This document shows, one piece after another, positions 36,407 through 45,266 of a stretch of 64,000 nt of DNA (position 1 is its first letter; the number at the start of each line of letters is the position of its first letter). The translations under genes and the position numbers were made by a program. The stretch comes from Leadbetterella byssophila DSM 17132 (GTDB lineage: Bacteria; Bacteroidota; Bacteroidia; Cytophagales; Spirosomataceae). The notes below the pieces were generated by a model. The model searched no databases, was not told the DNA's origin, and saw nothing but the letters and a program-made list of their open reading frames with translations. The stretch lies in assembly GCF_000166395.1 (NCBI RefSeq), contig NC_014655.1, forward strand, positions 62,001 to 126,000, written 5' to 3'.

Positions 36407-37393
36407 ATGAAGAAAATTTTCATTTTATCTGTACTTAGTACTGTATTGTCATTCAGTAAAGTTTTAGGGCAAGATCTACAATTAAATCTTAACTATAGAG
36501 GTTCTGATATTTTTGTTGCCGGTAAAGGAAATATTGAGGTTTCAATTGCTAATACACTGTCAAGCGGTTCATGGCAAGCTAATAAAGTGGCAGTCGTTTT
36601 GTCTACGTCGGGGACAACACTAAAGTTTACAGGTAATATTTCTGATTTGCCTGGTGGATCTGTTTGTACTTTTGAAGATAACGCCTTAGTCGTAACTATT
36701 CCTGCTGGATCAGAGGGTTACATATTTAATGTTGAAGTAGAAGGTGTAAGTCCAGATGTAGACATAATAGTTGGGGGAGTAATTGATTTTTATAATGATA
36801 TAAATACATGTGATTTAGGTGGAATGCCACTTGTCGGCGATCAACCAGATAATAATTCTTCTTATACGACAGTGACAGTAGTTGCAGCTACACCTGTTAC
36901 CTTAATTTCATTCACCGGAAGGGCAGAAGGAAGCATTGCTGTTTTGGATTGGGCTACGGCAGAAGAGACAGAGTTTAGTCATTTTGAAATTGAAAGCAGT
37001 GCTGACGCTTTATCTTTTCAGAAAGTAGGAGAAGTGTTTGCTAAGGGAAGCAATAATAATTACACTTTCTCTACTGCTCAAAATGAAGATTTGGTTTATT
37101 ACCGTTTAAAAATGGTGGATCATGATGGAAGCTTTGCTTATAGTAAGATCATTCCTGTTTCTTTGGATGAGTCTACAGCACCTTCTTTTTTAGTTTATCC
37201 AAACCCAACGGTGGATTACTTACAGATTAAAAATAAAGAAGCTGGTGTGGTACGTATCATTGACGTGACCGGAAAGCAGATCCGTAACCAAAAGGTGGAT
37301 GCAGGTATTCAGGTTATTGACGTGAAGAACCTTCGTGAAGGGGTGTACTACGGATGGTTAAATGAACAATCTTTTAAGTTTGTTAAAAAGTGA
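36407..37393 (+). CDS. T9SS cargo protein with type A C-terminal sorting domain
   Basis: A 328-residue protein with a signal peptide (about 1-21, ending VLGQ), a beta-rich region, a junction VTLISFTGRAEGSIAVLDWAT typical of Bacteroidota surface proteins, an FN3-like stretch (FEIESSADALSFQKVGEV), and a C-terminal T9SS type A signal starting at FLVYPNPTVDYLQI and ending with a short basic tail. It should be exported by the type IX system and attached or released at the surface. It is co-oriented with and 8 nt downstream of the large repeat protein, which lacks such a signal; the pair may act together. Confidence 0.85.
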   Translation: MKKIFILSVLSTVLSFSKVLGQDLQLNLNYRGSDIFVAGKGNIEVSIANTLSSGSWQANKVAVVLSTSGTTLKFTGNISDLPGGSVCTFEDNALVVTIPAGSEGYIFNVEVEGVSPDVDIIVGGVIDFYNDINTCDLGGMPLVGDQPDNNSSYTTVTVVAATPVTLISFTGRAEGSIAVLDWATAEETEFSHFEIESSADALSFQKVGEVFAKGSNNNYTFSTAQNEDLVYYRLKMVDHDGSFAYSKIIPVSLDESTAPSFLVYPNPTVDYLQIKNKEAGVVRIIDVTGKQIRNQKVDAGIQVIDVKNLREGVYYGWLNEQSFKFVKK

Positions 37394-37411
37394 TTCCTAA
37401 AAAAGAATTAG

Positions 37412-37443
37412 AAAAGGGGTTCCCGTTGGGAGCCCCTTTTTTT
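37412..37443 (+). terminator. Terminator after the T9SS cargo gene
   Basis: GGGGTTCCC (37416-37424) pairs with GGGAGCCCC (37428-37436) around a 3-nt loop (one G-T pair), followed by seven T residues. It closes the plus-strand unit that starts at the peptide precursor or the repeat protein. Confidence 0.85.
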
Positions 37444-37625
37444 ATGCAACAGTAGTAAAATTATATTTTGAATGTTTTGCAGTACTACTGATTTATATGG
37501 CGGATAATTAAAGATACATCCTTATAGAGTAGCTATTTTGGTAAGCATTATTTACTAGTATTCTGTTAGCGAAGGTAAATATTTCAACTCAAGTTAATCG
37601 GCTTTAACAACTTACTATTCTGATG

Positions 37626-40600
37626 TTATTCTACTATTATTTTACCTGTAATCTTTTTCAGATTTAAGGTGCCAACATAAGTATATGTGCCTTGTTTCGG
37701 ACTAAAATCAAGATAAATGGTATTCAGACCATCATTAACCAGAAAAGTGCTTTTAAAGACTTCTTTGCCTTTTAGATCATAAAGTTGTAGTGCCACTTGG
37801 TCTTGGCCTACGCTATTAATCAGTAGTTTTATTCTTTCTTGTACCGGGTTTGGTGCGACAATGATACTGGGTGTAAGGTTTTCTACGATTTCCCACTTGA
37901 GATAAAGGTCTTGTCCTGCAAGGTTTCCGGCTGCGTCAGAGGCGTTAATCAGTAGTTCGTAGTTTCCTATTTGTTCAGGACTAACGAAAGTGCCTGTGAT
38001 CTGGTTAGCGCTGTTTTGTGTCAAAGTATATTGGCCTGTTGGTATTTCTGTGAATTGATTGTTGGTCTTGATATAGATTCTAATACCAGCTATTTGTACC
38101 GGTAATGGATTTTCATCCTGGATTTTGAAGGTAATTTTGGGGGCTTTGGTGTATTTTCCTTCTGTTGTTAGTTGGTCATTTATAAAAGCAAGCAATGTGG
38201 GATTAGTTTTATCCAATTCTGGTCTATAGGGGTATATAGACACATTTTTTGCTTGATCCCAGTCTACTTCAATATTTTCAGTATTGTTCTCAAAAGTCAA
38301 TTCAGGAATATTGCTGTCCGGGTTTAATATGAGGGTTATATTACGAATGGGCTGAGTTATGTGGAGGGTGTCTGAATAGCTATTCTCGAAACTCCGGGTT
38401 ATTTTTCTTAGCCCAATGGATTCTGATGTGCCGTTCAGGTATTGTACTACGGCTTTAACAGGTATAGCTTGATTTTCTTCTATTTTTCCCAGATTTTGGA
38501 TTTCGGCGGAGACTACAATTTGGGAAGACGTACCAATGGATGAACCAGCGTTAGTGCTGCTAATTTGTACAGAATTTTTCTTCCAAGTATAATCAGGTTT
38601 GTGAAAAGGATTGACTACAACTGCAGGGTCACCTTGAAGAATCATCTGTTGAGAATTAGACTGTGCATATTTTTCGTAGTTAGGTCTTAAAATATGAGTT
38701 TTGACAGATTCTAAGTATACTTTGGCTATGGGTTTACCTAATGTTTCTTCATCATTATATAATTTATTGTAAAATATCTCAAAGAAGTCCATCGAAGTAT
38801 TAGAATAAGCGTAATAGGAATTAGCTAATACGGCTATTGCACCTTTGTTAGGTGTAAATAGCCAATCAGAACTTAGAGGTTCATACCTGTGAAATATATT
38901 TCCAACACCACATCCATTAAACAACATAAATGGGTATTTGCCTTTGTTAGCGTAGCCTAATTTTGGGTCAGATGCAAATCCCAAATTAAAATCTAAAATA
39001 GTTGAAGAACCATGCCCAAAATAGGATATAACACCGACACCCTCGTTTAAATATTTGCCTATATTAATATTTTCCACGCTTTCAGTTGTAGATTTAGTAA
39101 GAAAATCTACATGGGTGTTACTAATGCTTCCAATCGATTTTTGACCTAAATTATACATGAAGTTCTTAAAATTTGATATTTCATTGATGTTATTCCCACC
39201 GTTCATGTGTAATACTTTTTTTATCCATGAACCGTGATTTTTTGGGTCTTCAAATTCCTTTACTTTCTCTAAGTAATTAAGGACTTCAGCATTGTTAGTA
39301 GCTTCAATACGGCCGGTGAGATACGTGCTGACATCAATGTGGCTGCCATTTATTCCTGATGAAAGTAAAACGTCACTTCCTGGATAACCAAAGGATGGCA
39401 CGAGGTCAATCTCGGGTTGAGAGAATAAAGTTGAAGGATAGGTGTTTGGTTTACCTATTAGGAAAAGGAATTTTTCTCCATTCTGAGATTTTTGTAACTG
39501 ATACCGTAGATATTCCTTGATTGCTATTGGACTCCTTTCTCCATAATTAAATTGGTCATAAATTTCTTGGGTTTCCATGATTTCCACCTTATAACTTCCT
39601 CCCAGTATTGAAGTTCTATAAGTTTTGTATTCTTCTGCTGAAGACCTAAGGGTAGGGTGTGTAACTATTAAATAATTAGCTTCAATAGATGGTTTGGAGT
39701 ATCGAACTACAACACTCTTTGTAAATACTGATATTTTACTATCTAAGAATATTTTTTTTGTGTTTTTTCTATTGGAAATATATATGCTGTTATTATCTAC
39801 TGGTAATTTTCTGCTAGAAAAGGGATTTGAGTTGTCGTAAGCAAGAAGGCCTTCTGGTGCATTTTCTATTATAAAATTAGCCTCAGCTTCTGAAGAACTT
39901 GGCAAGTAGGTCAATGGGGATGTCCTATTTTTGAAATCTAATTTTTGCGGATATAGAAGTTCAAATTGGGTCCAAGAATATGCATCAGATTGTAGATTCG
40001 AAGAAGTAGAAAATGTAAACGATTTCTTTTCACTTAATTCGCTATTAGGTATTTCTGATATGAACAGTTGGTGGTCAAATCCAATTGTTTTAAAAGCTCC
40101 TATATTTTTTAGATTTATTTTAGCATTTATTTCATGCGCGTTATTACTTCTTGTGTTTAATAATACTTTAAAAGTGATATTGTGATTCACTAAAGGACTA
40201 TATCCTTGAAGTGTAAATTCCTTTTTTTGTTCACTTACACTGTTTATTTGAGGTCCTGTCCAGCTCTCCCCTTTTTCATAGTAGGACTGCTGTAGTATAG
40301 GTACCTGTCCTGTAGCATTATTAAAGGACCATATATCTTTCAGGTGTTGGATTTCGTGTATTATAACTATATTTTCTTTAGCTCTAGAGTCTTTAAAAGC
40401 CTCTATATTATTTCTTAAACCTTTGTTTTTGCCAACTGTAATAAATATCGCAGTTTCATCCGAGAAGATATTTGAATAAACCGGGGGTCTATCTGAATGC
40501 GGTAGGTAAACCAGACTATCTTGTTCTCCATAATTCGCTTCTAAATATAATTCTAGATAGTCTGATTCATCGAATGTATTGTCATTTAATCCAAATTCGT

Positions 40601-40823
40601 AACACGGTATCTCTTTTCCCTTTTTGAAAATTTGTATGTTATGAGGGTTTATAATACCTGAAGGAAGCTTTTCAATGTCTTTTTTATATATACGATAAAC
40701 GCCGGTAGTTGTATATACCATTTTCAAATACATCTGGTCATACTGGATCCAATCATTATTATACTGTGCCTGTGCAGAATACCCAAAAATAAGGGCCATT
40801 ATTAATATAAATCTATCTCTCAT
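37626..40823 (-). CDS. C25-family (gingipain/PorU-like) cysteine peptidase with T9SS signal
   Basis: The 1065-residue protein has a signal peptide (MALIFGYSAQAQ), an N-terminal beta-rich region, a C25 peptidase domain with the catalytic His in SYFGHGSSTI and Cys in FMLFNGCGVGNIF (about residues 600-645), an Ig-like region, and a C-terminal T9SS sorting domain (IIVAPNPVQERIKLLI to the end). PorU, the T9SS sortase, has this fold but normally lacks a sorting signal of its own; the protein looks like the PorU-like group common in Cytophagales (sometimes annotated PorU2). It could be a surface protease or a second sortase. The promoter region is shared with the divergent sirtuin gene. Confidence 0.82.
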   Translation of the reverse strand: MRDRFILIMALIFGYSAQAQYNNDWIQYDQMYLKMVYTTTGVYRIYKKDIEKLPSGIINPHNIQIFKKGKEIPCYEFGLNDNTFDESDYLELYLEANYGEQDSLVYLPHSDRPPVYSNIFSDETAIFITVGKNKGLRNNIEAFKDSRAKENIVIIHEIQHLKDIWSFNNATGQVPILQQSYYEKGESWTGPQINSVSEQKKEFTLQGYSPLVNHNITFKVLLNTRSNNAHEINAKINLKNIGAFKTIGFDHQLFISEIPNSELSEKKSFTFSTSSNLQSDAYSWTQFELLYPQKLDFKNRTSPLTYLPSSSEAEANFIIENAPEGLLAYDNSNPFSSRKLPVDNNSIYISNRKNTKKIFLDSKISVFTKSVVVRYSKPSIEANYLIVTHPTLRSSAEEYKTYRTSILGGSYKVEIMETQEIYDQFNYGERSPIAIKEYLRYQLQKSQNGEKFLFLIGKPNTYPSTLFSQPEIDLVPSFGYPGSDVLLSSGINGSHIDVSTYLTGRIEATNNAEVLNYLEKVKEFEDPKNHGSWIKKVLHMNGGNNINEISNFKNFMYNLGQKSIGSISNTHVDFLTKSTTESVENINIGKYLNEGVGVISYFGHGSSTILDFNLGFASDPKLGYANKGKYPFMLFNGCGVGNIFHRYEPLSSDWLFTPNKGAIAVLANSYYAYSNTSMDFFEIFYNKLYNDEETLGKPIAKVYLESVKTHILRPNYEKYAQSNSQQMILQGDPAVVVNPFHKPDYTWKKNSVQISSTNAGSSIGTSSQIVVSAEIQNLGKIEENQAIPVKAVVQYLNGTSESIGLRKITRSFENSYSDTLHITQPIRNITLILNPDSNIPELTFENNTENIEVDWDQAKNVSIYPYRPELDKTNPTLLAFINDQLTTEGKYTKAPKITFKIQDENPLPVQIAGIRIYIKTNNQFTEIPTGQYTLTQNSANQITGTFVSPEQIGNYELLINASDAAGNLAGQDLYLKWEIVENLTPSIIVAPNPVQERIKLLINSVGQDQVALQLYDLKGKEVFKSTFLVNDGLNTIYLDFSPKQGTYTYVGTLNLKKITGKIIVE

Positions 40824-40901
40824 TTTTCACGTAAGAATATAGTTCAAAGATAATAATTGTAGAAGGAATGCTACTTAAATTTAGGGGGTATATTTGAAGA
40901 T

Positions 40902-41579
40902 ATGAACATTGTAGTATTAAGCGGTGCAGGTATGAGTGCTGAAAGTGGACTAAAAACTTTCAGGGATATGGGTGGTTTATGGGAATCGTTTAAGATAGAG
41001 GATGTGGCCACTCCTGAAGCTTTTCGTAAGGATCCTGATACGGTTTTGCGATTCTACAATGAAAGGAGGAAGCAGGCCTATGTAGCAGAGCCCAATCCTG
41101 GCCATAAGCTCTTAGCAGAATTAGAACTGACGCACTCTGTAAAGATCATCACCCAAAATGTAGATGGACTACATGAAAAAGCAGGTTCCAGGACAGTATT
41201 GCATTTACATGGTGAGCTTTCCAAAGTAAGGAGTACCGGAAATCCTGAACTGATATATGAAATAGGAGGGGATTCTATTAAAAGCGGTCAATTGGCGGAG
41301 GATGGCTTTCCTTTGCGCCCACATATTGTCTGGTTTGGAGAAGAAGTGCCGCTCATGCCTTTGGCGGAAGAATGGGTAGCTGAAGCCGAGCTCTTTATCG
41401 TAGTTGGTACCAGTCTACAGGTCTATCCTGCGGCCGGTTTACTGCAATATGCCCATTGCCCCGTGTGGGTAATTGATCCACATAAATCAAATTTTAATTT
41501 TCGTTCAAATGTTCAATTTATTTCGCTTTCTGCTAGTTTAGGATTGCGGCATTTAGTGCAAGTGCTTGATCTTATGTGA
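40902..41579 (+). CDS. cobB: NAD-dependent protein deacylase (sirtuin, CobB-like)
   Basis: Removes acyl groups from lysines using NAD. The 225-residue protein has the Rossmann motif VVLSGAGMSAESGLKTFRD, the catalytic His in HLHGEL after ITQNVDGLHEKAG, and HIVWFGEEVP. The Tyr-x-x-Arg pair in FYNERRKQ matches the desuccinylase-type class III sirtuins. The four zinc-binding cysteines are absent, as in many short bacterial sirtuins. It is divergent from the C25 peptidase gene with a 78-bp gap. Confidence 0.88.
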   Translation: MNIVVLSGAGMSAESGLKTFRDMGGLWESFKIEDVATPEAFRKDPDTVLRFYNERRKQAYVAEPNPGHKLLAELELTHSVKIITQNVDGLHEKAGSRTVLHLHGELSKVRSTGNPELIYEIGGDSIKSGQLAEDGFPLRPHIVWFGEEVPLMPLAEEWVAEAELFIVVGTSLQVYPAAGLLQYAHCPVWVIDPHKSNFNFRSNVQFISLSASLGLRHLVQVLDLM

Positions 41580-41857
41580 TTTAAATTTATGACGAAGATC
41601 ATATTTTTTTCCTTATCCTTATTTAGAATGATTTTCATCATTTATTTTATCTTTGGAACCTGTAAACTACGCTTATTTAAACTTTAGTATATTATATAGA
41701 CCAATGTTTACGTTAACCCTTACAATAATTACCGTATCCTAGGGGCTAGAGTTGCGCGCAGAATAAAAGGATGGTAATTGAATTTGAATGAATGGTATTG
41801 GCTCGATTTTTGGTGTAATAACAATTATGGATCCACCATGTAATCTTAATCCATTAT
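41580..41857. other. Gene-poor AT-rich gap before the response regulator
   Basis: About 280 bp. It contains TATCTTTG at 41648-41655 (matches the -7 consensus, no -33 partner), which would give a leader of about 200 nt for the regulator gene, and a 12-codon ORF at 41827-41865 whose stop overlaps the regulator's start. Nothing else was recognised. Confidence 0.45.
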
Positions 41858-42502
41858 ATGAATAACGCGAATTTTAAGAATGTTTCGGCTATAATTTTAG
41901 ATGATCACAAGTTGTTCGCTGATTCTTTTGCCAAGTTAGTAGAATTTACCACGCTTTTTAAATCTGTAAACGTCTATTATAATGATCAAGATTTGATCCA
42001 TAGTTTAATAAGATTTAGAAGCAAGGACCCCATTTTCTTATTTGTAGATTATTACTTAGGAGAAAAGTCTTTGCCATTATTTATCAATGATTTAAGGAGA
42101 GTATCAAAAGGGATAAAGATCATTGTGGTAAGTAGTTTAGCAAATCCTTACTTGTTACAGGATTTACAAAAATACTCGCCTGACGGAATTCTAAGTAAGA
42201 CAGCTACAGCAGATGAATTGTTCGACTGTATTCATGAAATCTTTAGCGGTTCTACTTTTGTTTCACCTAGTGTAAAATCCATTATGGATAGTGCGGAAGA
42301 TGATGCAGGAGTTCCTTTCACGAATAGAGAAATAGAGCTCTTACAGTATTTTGCCAAAGGCTTAAGTATTAATGGAGCTGCAGAAGAATTGAAGCTTAGT
42401 AAGCATACTATTGCCGCGCACCGTCGGAAGATGATGCTTAAAACGAATACTTCTAGTATTACTGCTCTCCTGGCGGAAGCTAAGCGACTAGGAGTTATTT
42501 AG
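41858..42502 (+). CDS. LuxR/NarL-type response regulator
   Basis: A 214-residue two-domain regulator. The receiver domain (1-125) has the acidic LDDHK motif and a phospho-acceptor Asp in FLFVDYYLG; the usual Lys is in ILSKTAT. The C-terminal HTH (about 148-210) has the LuxR pattern FTNREIELLQYFAKGLSING and a recognition helix SKHTIAAHRRKMM. It should be phosphorylated by the histidine kinase that starts 20 nt downstream, and possibly by its paralogue at 29459-30190. Confidence 0.87.
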   Translation: MNNANFKNVSAIILDDHKLFADSFAKLVEFTTLFKSVNVYYNDQDLIHSLIRFRSKDPIFLFVDYYLGEKSLPLFINDLRRVSKGIKIIVVSSLANPYLLQDLQKYSPDGILSKTATADELFDCIHEIFSGSTFVSPSVKSIMDSAEDDAGVPFTNREIELLQYFAKGLSINGAAEELKLSKHTIAAHRRKMMLKTNTSSITALLAEAKRLGVI

Positions 42503-42522
42503 GCCATAAATAGATCATAAAA

Positions 42523-43293
42523 ATGAATATTTTGTTTTTTGTTTTACTCATAGCCACACTGGTAGCTTGTTTCCTTTGGGTTAAATATCAAAGATTAAGG
42601 ACCGAAAAGGAGATTGCTGCCTTAAGAAAGCTAGCTGAGATTCAATTAGAAGAAGCTTGCCGGCAATCTGTAAGGGAGGTGAAGTCTTTAATAGGGCAAA
42701 ATCTTCATGATGAATTTTGTTCATCTTTGGCAGGCATTGTTAATCAATTGGATTTATTAAGTAAGCAATCCAATGCTTCTGAAATCAAAACAAGAATTCA
42801 AGATTTACATTTGAAAGCTAACGAGATCTATCATTCCGTAAGAACCCACAGTCATTCTCTTTATCACTCCATTGAAGATGCAGAATATTTTGAGGATAAT
42901 GTTCATAGGATCTTAGATCTAATTTGCCCTAAGGATATGTACAATGTAGAATTAGATATAGATAAGGGCTTAACGCAAAAACTACATCTTGTACAGAGAA
43001 TTGAGGTTTTAAGAATTCTTCAAGAAGCGTTGACTAATATCATTAAACATGCAAAATCTGCAAATGAGATTTACATCTTTTTATATGGGGATGGCAATAA
43101 TGTTATTTTCCAAATAGGAGATAATGGTATGGGTACAGGGAAATTTTCTGAAGGTGTAGGTTTAAATTCTATTAAGAATAGAGTGAAAACCTTAGAAGGG
43201 AATCTGGAGATTAAGTATGATGAGGGTTTCCAATTAATGATTACCTTCCCTCTAGAGGTTTCAATGAGGAAATCAATGTATTCTGTGATATAA
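42523..43293 (+). CDS. NarX-type sensor histidine kinase (paralogue B)
   Basis: A 256-residue kinase with an N-terminal membrane helix (about 3-18), coiled-coil, HisKA_3 domain with the acceptor His in GQNLHDEFCSSLAGI and a HATPase domain (EALTNIIKHAKSANE, FQIGDNGMGTG, GVGLNSIKNRV). It forms a two-gene unit with the regulator just upstream. It resembles the kinase at 29459-30190 along the whole length, so one arose from the other by duplication. Its stop codon runs directly into a terminator hairpin followed by intron copy 2. Confidence 0.87.
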   Translation: MNILFFVLLIATLVACFLWVKYQRLRTEKEIAALRKLAEIQLEEACRQSVREVKSLIGQNLHDEFCSSLAGIVNQLDLLSKQSNASEIKTRIQDLHLKANEIYHSVRTHSHSLYHSIEDAEYFEDNVHRILDLICPKDMYNVELDIDKGLTQKLHLVQRIEVLRILQEALTNIIKHAKSANEIYIFLYGDGNNVIFQIGDNGMGTGKFSEGVGLNSIKNRVKTLEGNLEIKYDEGFQLMITFPLEVSMRKSMYSVI

Positions 43294-43326
43294 AAAAAGC
43301 CCCGAAATTTTCGGGGCTTTCGTTTT
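43294..43326 (+). terminator. Bidirectional terminator, target of intron copy 2
   Basis: GCCCCG (43299-43304) and CGGGGC (43312-43317) form the core stem, extendable by AAA/TTT pairs, with A-run before and T-rich sequence after. It served the kinase on the plus strand and, before the intron inserted, rplY on the minus strand. The intron starts 9 nt after the closing C at 43317. Confidence 0.85.
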
Positions 43327-45266
43327 GTGTGCCCAGCATGTGCAATAACTCTAGGGTGTAAGTCCCGAACACGCCTTTACAGTGGGAAGTGTTAGCTTAT
43401 GACAAGGGTGTCCACCGTGAGGTGGAATCTGAAGGAAGTCTGAGGCAAAACCTCGATCCGACGAACAGAAACTACATACAAGGCCGCAAGTGTTGGGTGA
43501 GGCTGCAAAACAAGCCAAAGCCCTAAACTGTACGGAAACACTATGGTAAATGTAGCGGATATATGAGGTGAAAGTTATTGTTCTTACCTGGGGAGATCTG
43601 ACTAAACTCTGTCAAAGGTATACGCGAATGCCCGCGAAGAAACATATAGCAGAATAATAATGCTAGTATGCTTTAGTCAGAAGTCAGCAGAGGACATAGT
43701 ACCCTGCTTCTCTACTTTATACAGGGGAAGGTCTGAATGTTAGAATGGCAAAGGAACCATGAAGTTTATGACGAAGTGTTAAAAGCCGAACCACATAAGA
43801 GAACTGCTTGCATGAGGGTAGGTCGGAAACTGATAGTAAAATGCAAGAGGAGCTTAGCTGAGTCGTGCAACGAAGTGGACACAATGCCTGAGGTTTTTTT
43901 TTAGTAATACTATGTTGGAAGAGATATTACACATCCGAAATGTCAAACACGCAGTTGATCGTGTCATCTCTAATGGAGGTGCTAGCGGAGTTGATGGTAT
44001 GCAGATCGATAATCTTCGTGACTACCTTAACACGCACTGGCAATCCCTGCGATCGGATATTCTCTCTGGCACTTACCGCCCACAAGCTGTTCGGAAAGTA
44101 GAGATTCCCAAAGCAAGTGGCGGCAAGCGTATGCTGGGTATCCCAACGGTCATCGACCGTGTTATTCAGCAAAGCATTTCCCAATGGCTTGGGTTAAAGT
44201 ATGAGGGTGATTTTCACGATAACAGCTACGGCTTCCGTCCGAATCGTAATGCTCATCAGGCCGTCATTAAAGCGCAAGAGTATCTGAACTTGGGCTACAC
44301 GTGGGTCGTTGAACTTGATTTGGAACAATTCTTCGATCAAGTGAACCACGACATACTGATGCATCTTTTGAGCAAGAAGATTACGGATCGTCGAGTCCTA
44401 GCGCTGATCGGGAAATACCTTCGTTGTGGGATTATGGATCATGGTCTTGAACAAAAGCGAACCAAGGGCACACCACAGGGCAGTCCTTTAAGTCCACTTT
44501 TGTCAAACATCATCCTGAACGAACTGGATACGGAACTCAGCTCCCGTGGACATCGATTTGTACGTTATGCGGATGACTGTAGTATCTACGCGAAGAGCAA
44601 TAAATCCGCCACTCGTATTATGCGCAACATCACCAGTTACATCGAATCTACACTAAAACTGAAAGTGAACCGTGAAAAGAGTAAGGTAAGCAAACCTTCC
44701 CAAAGTAGTTTACTCGGCTTTAGTTTCTTCAAAACTCAAGGAGATTGGCAGATTCGTATCTCTGCAAAGAGTATCGAACGAATCCGAGAGAAGTTACGTC
44801 AAAATACTCGACGTAATACAGCTACTCCTATGCATGAGCGACTGACTAAACTACGGCAAATTATTCACGGCTGGGTGGATTACTTTCGTATAGCAACGAA
44901 TAAGAAGGTGATGGTAACACTAGATGAACTAGTGCGAAGACGCTTGCGTGTTCTGCTTTGGAAGCAATGGAAGACCGCAGGTAATCGAATTCGGAACTTA
45001 ATGAAACTGGGAGCCAAACGCTGGCTTGCCTACCAACATGCGAACACCCGTAAATCCTATACTCGGACAGGGACAAGCCCTATCGTTCAAACAACGCTAA
45101 CAAACTCATACTTTACTAAATTAGGTTACGAAGGATTTGCAGACTACTATTACTGGAGAACAACGCATCAAACGACGTTATTCTAACAAACCGCCTTGGT
45201 ACGGATCCGTATGCCGGGTGGTGTGAGAGGACAGATAGGGAAATAATCCCTATCTTCCTACTCGAT
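43327..45266 (+). mobile_element. Group II intron (IIC-type), copy 2
   Basis: Same 1940-bp element as at 22510-24449: GTGTG 5' end, structured 5' RNA, reverse transcriptase ORF, domain V (about 45190-45222), domain VI with a bulged A at 45260, and a CGAT 3' end. Flanking sequences on both sides differ from copy 1, which fixes the ends: identity starts at GTGTG (with shared T residues before it) and stops at CGAT. The last intron base, T45266, forms part of the complement of the rplY stop codon. Confidence 0.9.
43912..45186 (+). CDS. ltrA: Group II intron reverse transcriptase/maturase, copy 2
   Basis: The translated protein is identical to the one in copy 1: 424 residues, reverse transcriptase domain with RYADDCSIY, maturase domain, no endonuclease domain. 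No frameshift or stop is present, so both copies look functional. The identity of the whole element points to a very recent move. Confidence 0.93.
   Translation: MLEEILHIRNVKHAVDRVISNGGASGVDGMQIDNLRDYLNTHWQSLRSDILSGTYRPQAVRKVEIPKASGGKRMLGIPTVIDRVIQQSISQWLGLKYEGDFHDNSYGFRPNRNAHQAVIKAQEYLNLGYTWVVELDLEQFFDQVNHDILMHLLSKKITDRRVLALIGKYLRCGIMDHGLEQKRTKGTPQGSPLSPLLSNIILNELDTELSSRGHRFVRYADDCSIYAKSNKSATRIMRNITSYIESTLKLKVNREKSKVSKPSQSSLLGFSFFKTQGDWQIRISAKSIERIREKLRQNTRRNTATPMHERLTKLRQIIHGWVDYFRIATNKKVMVTLDELVRRRLRVLLWKQWKTAGNRIRNLMKLGAKRWLAYQHANTRKSYTRTGTSPIVQTTLTNSYFTKLGYEGFADYYYWRTTHQTTLF

Noticed and set aside
37626-40823. The C25 peptidase as the missing leader protease of the lasso-like operon
   Set aside because: It has a signal peptide and T9SS signal, so it acts outside the cell, whereas lasso leader removal occurs in the cytoplasm; it is also on the other strand.
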